A program made the translations under genes and the position numbers. Positions 47,881 to 60,800 of a stretch of 64,000 nucleotides of DNA are shown here, in pieces. Every line of letters starts with the position of its first letter. The first letter of the stretch is position 1. The notes beneath the pieces were generated by a model, which worked only from the letters and a program-made list of their open reading frames with translations, was not told where the DNA came from and made no database searches. The DNA comes from Lanius collurio (lineage: Eukaryota > Chordata > Aves > Passeriformes > Laniidae). The stretch spans positions 14,906,992-14,970,991 of the forward strand of contig JACBWW010000015.1 of NCBI GenBank assembly GCA_020086605.1, read 5' to 3'.

Positions 47881-50800
47881 GCAGAGTGCTAATCGAGTCA
47901 CCACATCACATTCAAGGGGCCTTATGTCTTGGATTAATGTAAGCATTATTGTACTTGGGAAATACTACTTTGATCTTGCTTTGGTCTTATCCTTGTACAT
48001 CTGCTACTGACCACTCTCCAAAATAACAAAAAAAAAAAAAAAAAAGTAGAGTTTTTTGCATTATGGAGAGGAAGAAATTTCACAGATGCTTGTTTGCAGT
48101 TAGATCCTTAAAACTAAACAAACACTCATGCCATCATTTAGCATGTCACATACAGTCACTCAGGTAGTTTCCATCTAAACTGCAAAAATTACTGAGTGGC
48201 ACACCTAGGATGATTTATTTCTTTCAACATAACATACTGTTTCCTTTCAAATCAAACACATACCAATATGAAATATTTGCTTTATATCTTGTGAATCCAA
48301 AAAATGTTGTGATGACACAAAGATTTTCTGATCTGTAGGAAATTCCACTCAAATTATTCTCCCTGTCCTAAAAGGATTCCAGCCTATAACTTTTTAGCTC
48401 TTCAGATCTGTGACTCTTTTATGTCTGTTGGAGTATTTGCTCTAGGTTGATATCAAGCAAAGAGAGACTGTGACAAAAGAGTCTTATTTTTAAGAAGCCT
48501 ATCATGAAAATGATGATCAAGAAAAAAACTATTCCAAGAGTCTCCAGCTAAGGCTGGAAACAAATGAGATTTTGAAGGGCAAAGCAAGAGCATGAAAGAA
48601 AATGAGGAGAGTGAAGAGAAAGAGTTCAGATGAGGTTAGAGATTTTTTGAAAAAAAAAAAAAAAGAAACAATGCATTAAAATCAGACCATGAAGAAAAGG
48701 CCAGTGGCCTTGCTGATAGACTGATGGTTTTGTGGGGCAGAGGTGGGACTGTGTTATACTTCACAGCCCTGACGTGACCTAGGCTGACTGACAGTCTTTC
48801 TTTCAAATTTCCCAAACACCAAGGTTTTAATTTGGTTCATACTGCCTCTATTCTTTCCTGAGTGTTCATTTCTTCCTATTTAGAAAAATGCTATATATCT
48901 TGCAGTGGTATAATAAAAAAGTCTATGTGCAATTTTGTTTTAAACCACCAAGAAATCAAGATTCTGATTATACATCTCCACTTCTAATCTGCACAACACG
49001 TGCATCTTTTTTAGCAGTGAGCTGACTTTGGCATGCACATTTTTTGCAGGACATTGAATAGTTTTTAGCTGTTGAATATGTTGTTTCTCAGAGTGCTAGA
49101 AAATGTGTACTGTGTAAGCCAAATGAAATTTGAAAATATTGTGCTTAGACATTCACAAATTTTGTTAAGGTGTTTTAGTCTGTGTTGCGCTGTGTTGACT
49201 TGCAAAGGTTCCAAGCCAGAAGAAGGCTTTGTTGGGCTAAAATGTCCTTGATATAATTTGGCTCCTGGATGGTGTTTAAACTTTAGCCAAGAGCTGTGTA
49301 AAGCTGACACTGAGCCTAGATAAATCTGGTGAGAGAGATCTTTCAAGGGTAACATTAAGTTCTCGTGGAATTGTACCTACTGTTATCAGCTGATATCCAC
49401 CCATTTTTGTTAGAGCTTGAGAATGCGAACAAAGAGAGTATTGGATAATTTTCATAGATTTAAATGTTTCTTTTGTTCTGAAACACAAACATCAGGTTTT
49501 GGATACATGGCTAACCTCTGCCACAATTAATCAGGTTTAAACTGCTAGGCACTGTGAAACCAAACAGCAGCATCTTAAAATGAAAGTAAGAAAAAAATTG
49601 CGCTGGGATTTTCCCAAGGCATCTTTGGGAAGCCCTTCTGTGAATCATGTCAACAGAATTAACACTGACTTCCAAGGAGCAGACCTCTCCATTAGTGCCC
49701 AACAGTGACAACCCCTGCTGCACACAGAAGCAGGTGCTGCCACTTACATCTGACCTGAGCAATGGCACACATAGCTTGGGCTCCTCCAGCAGGAGTTGGC
49801 GCATGTAGCTGTCAGAGTCTTCATCTCTTAGCCTGATCGTCTAGCTTAATCCTTTGAAAGCAACAGAAGAAGAAAACAGTCTCTGAGCTGTGAATGAAGT
49901 CGTGTGGCTCACTGGTATCAGCAGGATTAGATTGATAATTTTAAACACACTTGCTGGTATAGAATTTATGGGAGCCTGTCACTTCATACTTCTGAAGAGA
50001 GAGTGGGACTGTTAGGGCTTCCTATACCAGAGAATCAGAAATGCTATGCTCTACTGACTGTCGTAGTTGGGTGGTCCCTTCAGCCCTTTATCCGGTAGTT
50101 TATGAGGCCTTAAAAGTCTTAAAATATGCATATGTTATAGCAATACCCAGAGGCAATGACTGACTGCACAAAATACAGTGGAAATCTAGCAAAACTCTTT
50201 CCTTGGCATTGGTGGCAATTCCTTTGAAAACAAAGCCATTCATGTTTTGCAGTCAATAAAATCTCGTATTCCCTCCCACTTCCTTGCTCTTCATCCTGCA
50301 TATGCTTTTGAGGCAATGACCTATTTCTCCTACCAATATGTCCCTCTCACTCTGTTCTGGGGGAAATGAAGAATTGATTTTTATTTTGTTTCCATCCTAT
50401 TCTCTAAAGCATGCTCCTGTTGCAACTCTGTGGCCTAGCTTCTGAAAGAATTTCATGTTACGAGAGTTCTGTGCACCTGAATGCTTTGCAGTGTGAACGG
50501 GCTGGTTCAGAGCTGCACTGATTACTGCTGCGATCCAAAGTGTCACCAAGGGGTAAAGCACTTGCAGACATACCTTCTACTCCTTGCTGTAGGGATGAGG
50601 GGGGGACTTGGGAAAGATACTTAATTTTAAGCCACCTGTAAGACAAGTACTTTCACTGTGAAGTGCATTGACATCTCCTCCTAGGAAGAGATAGGTATTA
50701 GTATTATTAAATATGGCTTAAACCCTTTGGCTTTTTCCTGTTTCCAGTTGCTTGAGCAGTAATATGTTCATCTGATGGGAAACTCACCTGTGGTTTTTCC

Positions 50801-53800
50801 ATATGAAGCTTAATATTAAATTCTCCTAGGTGGATTCATAAAACATTCCTCATAATCCCCATTTATTTCAAGCCATTTTGCAGCTCTGAATAGCGTAGTA
50901 CCTCATAAAGAACATTTCCTTTCACTCAAAAACCATTTGCATTTTATTTGTGCCTCAGAGGAAGAACAATCCAGGCTGATTACAATCCACAGACACTGTA
51001 CGTAATGAAAAATTAATTGCATCAATCTTTTTGCTGTAGTGGTCTTAACAACTCATTTTCAACCGGTCATTTCTCCACCTGCTCACCGCAGCCCAGGCAG
51101 CTGAAGCAAGCCCATCTCTGACACTGACTGAATACCAATGAAGCGAAGGTCACCTAACGTCGAGCGAGTGGCAGAACAGAACCCAGCAAAAGATGTCACT
51201 TTTGGACCAGCAGCAATCACCGTGTGATAGAAACCGAGTAAGTAACTGGAACACAAATCTTAGTGAAAGCACACTGATAAATGCGCGAGTGCAGAAGGAA
51301 AGTTGCAAGGAGAAGGAAGGATGTGTTGAAATGAGAACAACAAACAGAGGTGGTTGTGGCTGCCTTCATCAGAGCTGTCACTTGGCAAGCATTGATGGTG
51401 GTTGTAAATCAAGATTTGCATGCTGGCTCCAATGCTAGCGATTTGTTCTGCCAGGTAAAGAGCTCTTGCAGAATGCATATTTATCAGGACATGGTTTTTG
51501 CTTTCTACACTCAAAGTTGCTAAAATACAAAGGAAAAATATCCATTAAAAATCCATACTTTACAAAACAAGAAGAAAAAGAAGGGGCTGTGTGGGCAGGA
51601 ATGACACCTGCTGCCTGCCTGCATCAATAACCGTGCAAAGCAGCAATTTTTATCCCCTGACTGCCCTGAAAATGTTCTTTGGGTGCAATTCAGTGCAAGC
51701 CATAGGTAAAGTACTTCATGTGCAGGAAGTATTCCATACTGAACAGTGAAAAATTACCAGAACTGGCAAAGGAGTGTAATTTCTTGATATTGGTTGAAAT
51801 AGTTTGAGTATTCCAAATTCTCTTATGACTTGATCAGAGCCTTCAGATAGGTGTATGGGAGGGCTGAATTTCAGCCATCTTGTGGAGAGTTTAGTCATCA
51901 TCCACTGCCTGAGTAAATGGTTGTTTTCATAATTCACCACAGTTTCAGATTATTTTAGGAAGAGAAATGTGTGGCAGAGTAGTCAAGAGAAGGTTCTCAG
52001 CCAGGTGGGACCAGTAGGACACAGGGATCATATGGATGATTAGGACAAGATATATTGCTAACACAGTATCTAAATATTGACAATACAGTATCTAAATAAC
52101 AACTAATCTATTACAGGTTTACAGTTTTGGCTTTGCAGAAATCACAGTCAAAAAGCAGCAAAGCACCTAGGGAGCTATTTTAGGCTTTTATCTCTGTACT
52201 TGACTGGCTCTTAGCGCTTTTACTCGCAGCCTGGAGAGACCACTTTATCCCACTGGCCCATCAGATTTTTATACCCTTTTTCAGACCAATGTGCACCCAT
52301 GTCAGTCACAAACATCTCAACTCCCCCACCTGTGGAAGCATTAATTATGTGAACATAATTAATACACACCTGGTGTTCTTATCTGAGGACAAATGACATT
52401 GCCCCTCAGGGACAGGAAGGGGAGGGTGTGTGCATGTGTGTGACACACATACTCCAAAGACCAGAATATCTTTTGTTTCACCCACATAGTGCCCCATATT
52501 TTTCCAGTCAGTTTTTCTATTTCTTCTTAGATGTATGCACATTCTGCAAAGTAAATAAGGAGGATATTTTATCTATTGGGGGTCCAAGGTAACATGTAGG
52601 AACTTTAAAAAAAATACATGTCAACATTTAAAAATATCTTGTCATTCCCCACGTAGCAGAATTTAAATTGAATTTTTTTAATTGATTGTAATCATTACTT
52701 TTAATTTTCCTCTAGAAAGTGCTTGCTACAGTTCAATAATGGAGGGAGGAAACAGCTGGTCTGTGCATTTGTGAGTGAGCAGCATTTAATAAGGTAATAT
52801 GTTCATTTTCTAGGTGTCAGGAATTATGAATTTATGCCAGGTCAAATTAGTGCACATGTTTTCACACAACACAGTGAAGAGCTCCATAAGCGAGCACTGC
52901 GGTGTCCAGGATGCTTGTGAAACATCTACTTCTGGAATAAAAGGAGAGCCTCTGTGTGATGGAGATGTTATGGAGATGCAGCCTTTTAGAACAGAAGTGA
53001 CAGGTCATATTCAACTCACACCTCAGTATTCCCCCCAAATAACCGAAACCAACACAAAGCTGCTGGCTATAAAAAATGTGACTGGTGCACGAGCCCCAGG
53101 CTCCTATCATTCTCCTACTACAAAGTGCCCCATAGCGTTTCAGTAATATGAATAAAATCTAATTTTCCTTCTTCCGCCAAGATAGCAGTATGATATTGTG
53201 TTTGTAGTGTAGATAAAAAACACACATCAAACTCTATTAAACTTTGGGCTAGACTTTTTTGCTTCTTCCCATAACCAAGTAGTAAATATTGACTGAAGTA
53301 AGTTTATCAATATTTATTTTGAGGGAAAATAAATCTTCCTGTTTGCGAAACTATAAAGCCAATTTTGTTAGGGAGAAAGATGACTCAAATGGTAAATTTC
53401 CCAATAATAATCTCAGTGGCTTTCAGCAAACAGAGGACATAAAAAGGGAATGATCCGCTAGGGAACATTCAAAACTGACTCCCTGAGGTAACCAGGTGTT
53501 AATGCCAGACAGGTGCCCAACAACTTCTGCTTTTAGACACTGTGCTGTTCTCAGAATGGTTCCCTGAACTTCTCCATTTAGAAGGCGATAGTGCACTTGT
53601 GCATACAGAGAGAGAGAGGAACTGCATGGTTTGAGCACCCACTGCCCAGACAGGACAGAAGAGATGCTCTGGGTGCAGGGTGTGATGCCAGTCCCACCTA
53701 GAAGGTATTTACTTTATATGCCAAATGCAAGGAGACCGCGAGCTTGTGAGGGAAAGGGAGAATGGGGAAGGCAGAACTTATGTGGGCAGTGAAAACAATT

Positions 53801-54018
53801 TACTTCTCAGCCCAGAGAGATCACAGTGGCACGAAGAGGTGTAAGGCAAGAATAGAAATAGCTATGCAGTCTGCACAGCTGTAACTGGGGAGAAAGCAAC
53901 TGACTTTATTGAGCTAATGAGATGTGAGCCAGTGCTCCTGTCAGCACAGGAGGGAGGTGATGTCCCTGGTACTGAGGGCATCCTGACAGCAGCACGAACA
54001 GAGCAGGCACGGTGGTGG
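47881..54018. other. Intergenic sequence, no supported gene
   Basis: AT-rich, with an A run at about 48021-48036. A 110-codon open frame at 52814-53146 is the only coding-like block; it ends five bases before an AATAAA (53151-53156), and a TATAAAAA lies at about 53068. It has no known domain and is more likely noncoding or part of an old LTR. Confidence 0.45.
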
Positions 54019-54135
54019 AGGGACACAATCCTGTGCAGCGTGCTCTGGGATGACCCTTCTTCAGCAGGGAAATTGAAGCAGGTGACGTGCTGCGGTCCCT
54101 TGCATCCTGACTCATTCTGTGATTCTGTGACACAA
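54019..54135 (+). mobile_element. CR1 LINE 3' tail, plus orientation
   Basis: A diverged CR1 3' end: CTGTGCAGCGTGCTCTGGGA, then TTCAGCAGGG, a GCGGTCCCTT block, and the terminal short repeat ATTCTGTGATTCTGTGA typical of CR1. Confidence 0.7.
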
Positions 54136-56835
54136 GCTGGAGCTCTTTGGCCTGGCACACTACAGTCTGCAAGCAGGAGGTTCAGAAAACTGACCAAGAC
54201 TCTAATTTCAGCTCTTGTATTCTATTCTTCCCTGCACTGCTCTGCTCTTTATCTCCTTGCCTGTGCACAGCCTTTATGGATCTATGCATATCAGGGAAAA
54301 GTCTGAGACAGCCCTGAATTTGCTGACACTTGGCCAGAGAAAGTAAGTTGCGGCACTGAGCTAGACACAGGTGGTGCCTTGAGCTTACTGAGGCTGGACC
54401 AGGACTTTGCTATCACATGTTTTTCGAGGCCCTATCCAAGAGCAGAACACTTTCCCTCTTTCTTCCACCCTCTCACTGGAAAATCACATACTCTCAGGGG
54501 TAGATATTGACTTCTTTCTCCTTACTCCCCCACCCCTTTCGCTGTGAGGGAGAGAAAAGGATTGTCTTGAGACCAGTAAATGAAGAGTTCTGCCAACGTG
54601 ATTTAATATTGACTGCATAAAGTGCCAATTATTAAATGTTCCATACCCAGTGATAAAGAAAGGAGGCGATAGATTACCAGTTCAGTGACACATTGGAAAA
54701 TATGCTTAGCTGAGATGAATACCCAAATTGTCAGGTTAGAGATTACTTCACTGGATAAGACTGGAACATGTGGAAAGGTGCAAAACACTATCCTTCATGA
54801 GGTAGGAGGAATTATTTGCCTAAAAGTACTTTAACTAGTAGTTTGGGCTGATTCCAAACTGTGATCCTTGAATTATTTTCTGTTGACCTTCAGGAAAGTA
54901 CTTGAATATCAGGAGGATTTGGGGGGCTCCAAAAGCAATGCTGTTACTTGCTTTGTTTTCAGCACGAGTAAGTAAGCTCTGATTTCTTGGATATTATTCA
55001 TTCAAGTATGTGCATCTGAGAGAAATGGTTATAAGAGGGCAACAATTTCCTTAAGAAATATTTTGCTTTCAGAAATTTTCTTGACTGTTTTTATGAGCAT
55101 AAAAGGTGAGATGTTTTAATGGTGGCATCACTGTCAGCTCCTGCAGGGTTAAAAAGAATCCTGTCAAAACCCAACTGGGGGTCATCATCCTAAGATGTTA
55201 AGGTGGACTGGATAACCATTGTTTCTCATTCTCTGTGTCATCATGAGAATAATGACCATCCTCATGTCTCTCAGTCTCTTAGTGCTTGACTGTTTGCAAA
55301 AGCCTGTTTGCATGCACATGTCTTGGTACTGGTGAGTTTGTGGCATTAGAGAGCCAATGTCAGCCACTTTCCCTTCCTAAAAAGTCTCTTTCTGACCTTT
55401 CTTACATTGTTGCTACAATGCTACAACATTGCTTCCTACATCTTACAGATGTGTTTGTGAGTGTGTGCTGCACAGGTGGCATGAGAAGTCTGCAGCTGTA
55501 ACTCAGCTCAAGTCTCAGTATCTGCTAGGATAGTATGCTGCCCGGAGACATCCTGCTAGGATAATGCACTTGGCTGGAGGCACCCTCCTGACTCCACTGA
55601 AAAGAGAGGCTCTGTGTTTTAAGAAATCAGGTCCTGGCCCTTCTGCCTTCTTTCCACAGTTGTTGTTAAGAAGGCAGCTGGAGTGACCTTTTCTCCCTGT
55701 ATGCTGTTGAATTACAAGCTTTTGCTTTCCTCATTTCCTCTAGAGTTCTAGCCCAATTTTCCTTCCTAGAAACCACACTGGTTTTCCAAAATGCCTCAAT
55801 TTATCAAACAGTATCCTGAGATTTTTCCTAAGAAGGATATCCAAGCCCCAGAAATAATGCCTCAGACATTTGTGCTCAATTCCTAAAGAAGAAAATGAAA
55901 GCAACACGATCCAACTTGCTGTCCTCGTGCCATTGTTACTCTGCATAAAAAATGATTGAACTGGCAGGATCTGCACAAATTACCCCCAGAGTGAGGACAC
56001 AGAGAATAGGTAGAAGAAAAAGCACACAGCAAATTTAGAACTAATATTATAGTAAAAGAGGTACAAACTGAAGGGGAGGAGCTTTGAAAACCAATGCTAT
56101 ATCATGAAATGCAATGTTAACATTCTATTTGTACAGAAGAGTTTCCTTAAGGCTCTGTTCTGCCTTGGCAGGATTTATCTCTGTAGGTGAATGGAGAGGA
56201 AAGACAATTGCCAAGAAGAACAGCCACAAGTGAGTTATTCTCTCTTTCTGTTCTAACAGTGACAAGTGGCAGAACAAAAATCAATCATCACTCTCCACAT
56301 TGCTCTCCAGGAATTGAAGCAGTTTTATGCAGGACCTGGAGGAAATGGAAGATGCTTGGAAAGGTGATTCTAACAGCTAAAGGTTGTGAGGATTTTCCCC
56401 AAATGGAGGAACTTGTTGAGGTACACATCTAGAACTCTGTGAAACCCCAGAATGCTCATCTTCTTATGCAGCCACCAAATGCAGTGCTGAAGAGTTAAAC
56501 TACTAGATTTCTACCTGTGAAAGTGATGTTTGGGTTCAGCACCAGGGATTGAATATCATAATACTAAAGAAGTTTATTTTGATGTCTGTTATTCTTGAAA
56601 AGCAATTCTAAAAACATCTTCTCATCCAGCTCTGGATGCCTCAAGGACATCAGAGGAATCTCTAGCAAGGGATACCTTGGAAAAAAAATCTTCTTCTATA
56701 ATCACACTTTCTTGTATCTTTTCCTTCTCTCTATTCTCTTCTAGGTAGAGTCACTGCTTGTATTTTCAGGCTTTCTTATCAAACTGAATGCTTAATTTCT
56801 GTAATGCAAAGGTAATACAGCTGTGGTGTCAGCAC
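54136..56835. other. Intergenic sequence, nothing recognised
   Basis: No supported gene or repeat. Small ORFs only. Confidence 0.5.
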
Positions 56836-58620
56836 AGAATCACACAGTGGTTTGGGTTCAAAAGGACCTCTGGATATCATCCAGTCAATTCCCCTGCTAA
56901 GGCAGGTTTGCCTTCACCTGGAGCAGGTTGCACAGGATCAAGTACAGGCAGGTTTTGAATGTCTCCAGATAAGGAGACTCCACAATGTCTCTGAGCAGTA
57001 TGTTCCAGCGTTCTATCCCCTCAAAGCAAAGAAATTTCCCCCTATATTCAGAAGGAATCTCTTGTGTTTCAGTTTGTGCATGCTGCCCTTTTTCTTGTTG
57101 CTGGGCAACACTGGAAAAACTCTGGCCCCATCCTTCCCTTAAGGTATTTGTATGCATTGATAAGATCCTCCAGACTAAACAAGCCCAGCTCCCTCCCCTT
57201 ACCCTCCTAAGAGATGCTCCAGTCCCCTAATCATCTTTAGCCATTTGCTGAACTCTCTCCAGAAGTTTCTTGTCTCTTTTTGAACTGAGGATCCCAAACT
57301 GAATGCATTACTCCAGGTGAGGTTTCATCAGGGCCTTTCTTGACCTTATGGCCACAATCCATTTGCCTTCTTGACTACACTGCTGGCTCATGGACAGCGT
57401 GTTGTCCACCAGGACCCCCTGGTCCTTCACAGAGCTGCTTTCCAGCAGGTCAGCCCACAGCCTGTGCTGGTGCATGGGGTTGTTCCTCCACAGGTGCAGG
57501 ACTCTGCACTTGCCCTTGTTGAACTCCAGAAGGTTCCTCTCCACCCATGCCTCCAGCCTGTCCAGGTCTCACTGAATGTCTGCACAGCATTCTGACATAT
57601 TGGCCACTCATCCCAGTTTTGTGACCTTGGCAAAGGGTACACTCTGTCCATCCAAGTCATTGATGGATAAGTGGAACAAGACTGGACCTAGTACTGACCC
57701 CAGGGGCACACTGCTACTGAAGGGGTTCTGACTAGAGACTCTGTGCTGCTGACCACAGAGTCTCCAAGCTCTGCTGTTCAGACAGTTCTCAATCTACCTC
57801 ACTGTCCACTCATCTAATTCACACTTCCCAAGCTTACCTGTGAGGATGTTGCTGAAGTCAGAGTAGGCAATATCCACTGCTCTCCTCTTACCTACTCAGC
57901 CAGTCATTCCATTGTTAAAAAAGATCCCTACAGGACAGTGACCTGTGTTTACTGCTGGAATGCACCTGAAGAACTCTAATCATTGTTCAAAAAGATGCAG
58001 AAGAGTTGTACTATGTCTTGGAAAAAGTGACGAGATATGGTGTGTGGGTCTGGGGGAACGCACCACCACTGTCACAAACGGCTAACAGATTGGTCCAGCA
58101 TGACTACCCCTTGATGAATCCATGATGAAACCTTTTCCTTGACATGCTTAGAGACAGCATCCAGGAGGAGCTGTTCCATCACCTTTCCAGGGATGGAGGT
58201 GAGGTTGACTGACCTGTAGTTTTCTAAGTTCTCTTTCTTGGCCTTTTTGAAGACTGGAGTGATGGATGCCAGTCCTCAGGCATCTCTTCTGTTCTCCATG
58301 ATCTTTTGAAGATGGTGGAGACTGGCTCAGCAATTACATCTGACAGCTCCCTCAGTATTTGTGGCCACATTCTACCAGGACCCTTGAGTTTGTGGGTATC
58401 CAGTTTTTCTATATGATCTCTAACACAATCCTCCTTGGCAAAGGGCAGAGGGCTTGGGATTCCTGAGGGCTGGCCTTAGCAGTAAAGACTGAAGCAAAGA
58501 AGCAATTCAGTAACCCCACCTTCTCTCATCTTTTGCCACCTGGGCACCAGTGAGTCATCTATGAGTTCTCCACACTGTCGTCCAAGTCAATGCCAGGCTT
58601 AACCTTTGCCAAAGGACGAA
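56836..58620 (-). mobile_element. CR1 LINE, about 1.8 kb, 5'-truncated, with reverse transcriptase remnants
   Basis: The + strand starts with the reverse complement of the CR1 3' end (CACAGAATCACACAGTGG and AGGACCTCTGGATATCATCC) and runs into the reverse transcriptase region. On the minus strand the frame around 57308-57544 contains the words FNKGKC, HLWRNN and GVLVDN, close to the conserved CR1 C-terminal segment. Further upstream in the element (around 58150-58280) comes the region coding the core of the enzyme. Stops and frame changes break the ORF, so it is inactive. Confidence 0.9.
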
Positions 58621-60137
58621 AATAACCTAATAGAGAATGAAAAGGTGTTTAGTTTTTTTTATTTTTTTCCATAAAAGTGTGAGGATTGTGGTGGGAATGT
58701 TGTGAAGAAAAGGCTCTGGGGAATTATTTAATGCCATGCTTGTAGATCGAGGACTTTAATAAAATAAAAAGTACAAAGAGAAGGCTATGTGCACCCTGAT
58801 GATGAATGAATATGCCTGCTTAGTACTTCAGGGATGGATTAAGCTGTTGAAAAAGCATTCAACATTGGCTAAAGAACTGTAATATATGTGAAATTCCACA
58901 GTTAATGCATCATTAAATAATTTGCTGCAACTGATTTATAGGTGCAATATACTACACTATGTCAAACGGTGCAGGATAATAAATGGTATCACAAAAATAT
59001 ACTATTGAAACTTTTGTTCTAATCAGTCTTTTCAGTTTTAGTAGAACATAGTTCTGCAGAATTGTCCTATTGATCCTGATAGAGTAACATGTAAAAGCCT
59101 CATGCTACATATATTTTAAGACCTTTTCTTAAGCAATCTGGTCTACAGAATCAGGCAGTGGATTGTGACTTATGGGACCTACGCTCTGGTCCTTGCTCTG
59201 TCCTTGAAAACTCTAAGCTGCTGACCTAAGTTTTTCCAGGTTGAGCGCTGTAATGCCCACTTGGAGACCTGTGCTCTCTCTTTCCATGGAAACAATGTAC
59301 AATCCCATCACCTACCTACATATATCGGACACCATTGACCTATGAATCCAACCTTCATAGGACTTGGGTGCCTTACTGCTTCTGGGGACCATCTTACCCA
59401 TATTCAGTGTTTGAAACAGAAGTGTTTATTCTTTCTCTTCCAAAAGAGAGTATTCAGGGCAAAAAGCAATCCACACGTCCTACCCTGTCCTTCTTTTCAG
59501 TGATAAATTCTTTACAGAAGAAGCAAATGGTCTTGGTTCACTTTGGATCTTGCCCAAAATGTTCTTCCCCTTGTCCTTCCACTCTCCACTTTCCAGAATG
59601 TGCCTAACCTCAGGGTTGCAGGGTCTTGTTAAGCAAGATTCACAGTCATTCTTACTGAAGGAATGTTCTCACTTGTAGAAAACAATGATTTACTAGGATA
59701 GGTAAGGAGTAGTTAAATCTCATAAAACTGGTGGTAGCACATTTAATTGAAGGTTGTCCTCTCTTCCAGTCCCCATAGGATGGCATTTGTACTTCAAAAT
59801 GTCCCTTTTGGGACCAATGCAAAGGACCATGATGCTGGCTGGTGCATTTAGATGCACCACTCTAATGGATGAGCTAATTGTAATTAATAATTTATTTGAT
59901 TAATTTAACCCCTTTAAACTTTTGTGCTCTTCAGTTTGCAAACAAGACTTTTTTTTTTTTTTTTCATCTTTCTAAATTATTAAGCAGGCATTTTATGCAG
60001 CTATATTTCAGCTTACAGGACATAATTGCTAAGTTTTATTTGAATCTGTTGTTCATACTGTGTGATTGGTCATGCTGTAATTAAAAACTGTGTTCTTTCA
60101 CATTTTGTCAGAATCCAGAGTATACCAATGATCTCTA
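58621..60137. other. Intergenic AT-rich sequence, nothing recognised
   Basis: No supported gene. The ORF at 59335-59607 has no recognisable domain. Confidence 0.5.
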
Positions 60138-60800
60138 ATCACAGAATCATGGAATCACAGAATATGCTGAGTTGGAAGGGAAACAAAAGCATCATCGAGT
60201 CCAACTCCTAGCCCTGCACAGAACCATCCCCAAGAGTCACATCATGGGCCTGAGAGCATTATCCAAACACTTCTTGAACTCTGTCTTGGTGCTTTGACCA
60301 CTTCCCTGAGGAGCCTGTTCCAGTTCCTGACCACCCTCTGGGGGAAAATCCTTTTCCTGATATCCAGCCCCAACCTCCCCTGACACAGCTTCAGGCCATT
60401 CCTCAGGTCCTGTCACTGGGCACCACAGAGGAGAGATCAATGCCTGCCCCTGTTCTTCCCCTCTTGAGGAAGCTGTAACTGCAAGGAGGTCTCCCCTCAG
60501 TCTCCTCCACGCTGAGCAGACCAAGTGACCTCAGCTGCTCCTCACACAGCTTCCCCTCAAGGCCCTTCACCATCCTCATGGCCCTCCTCTGGTCACTCTC
60601 TAACAGCTCAATGTATTTTTATACTGGGGCACCCAGACCTGCCCCCAGCACTCGAGCTGAGGCCACCTCAGTGCAAAACAGAGAGGGACAATCCCCTCCC
60701 TTGACAAGAGACTTCACCAGGGTCCCCCATCCTCACTGTCTGCTCATTGTCCAGGAGCTCCATTCAGTCTCAAGCCTCAGACCCTCAGTCTTGTTCTGAT
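60138..60800 (-). mobile_element. CR1 LINE fragment, about 660 bp, minus orientation
   Basis: The + strand begins with CACAGAATCATGGAATCACA, then TTGGAAGGG and CGAGTCCAACTCCTAGCCCT. Next come the blocks on chemistry-free CR1 words such as GAGGAGCCTGTTCCAGTTCC, CTCCCCTCAGTCTCCTCC and CTCATGGCCCTCCTCTGG. This is the usual CR1 3' region read in reverse. It comes from a different CR1 subtype than the copy at 56836. The right boundary is approximate. Confidence 0.9.

Noticed and set aside
56534..56555. Left half of an RE1 element (TTCAGCACCA)
   Set aside because: The right half (GGACAG-type) is absent, so REST binding is unlikely.
57308..57660. Minus-strand frames that look protein-like
   Set aside because: They are fragments of the CR1 reverse transcriptase, already covered by the mobile element.
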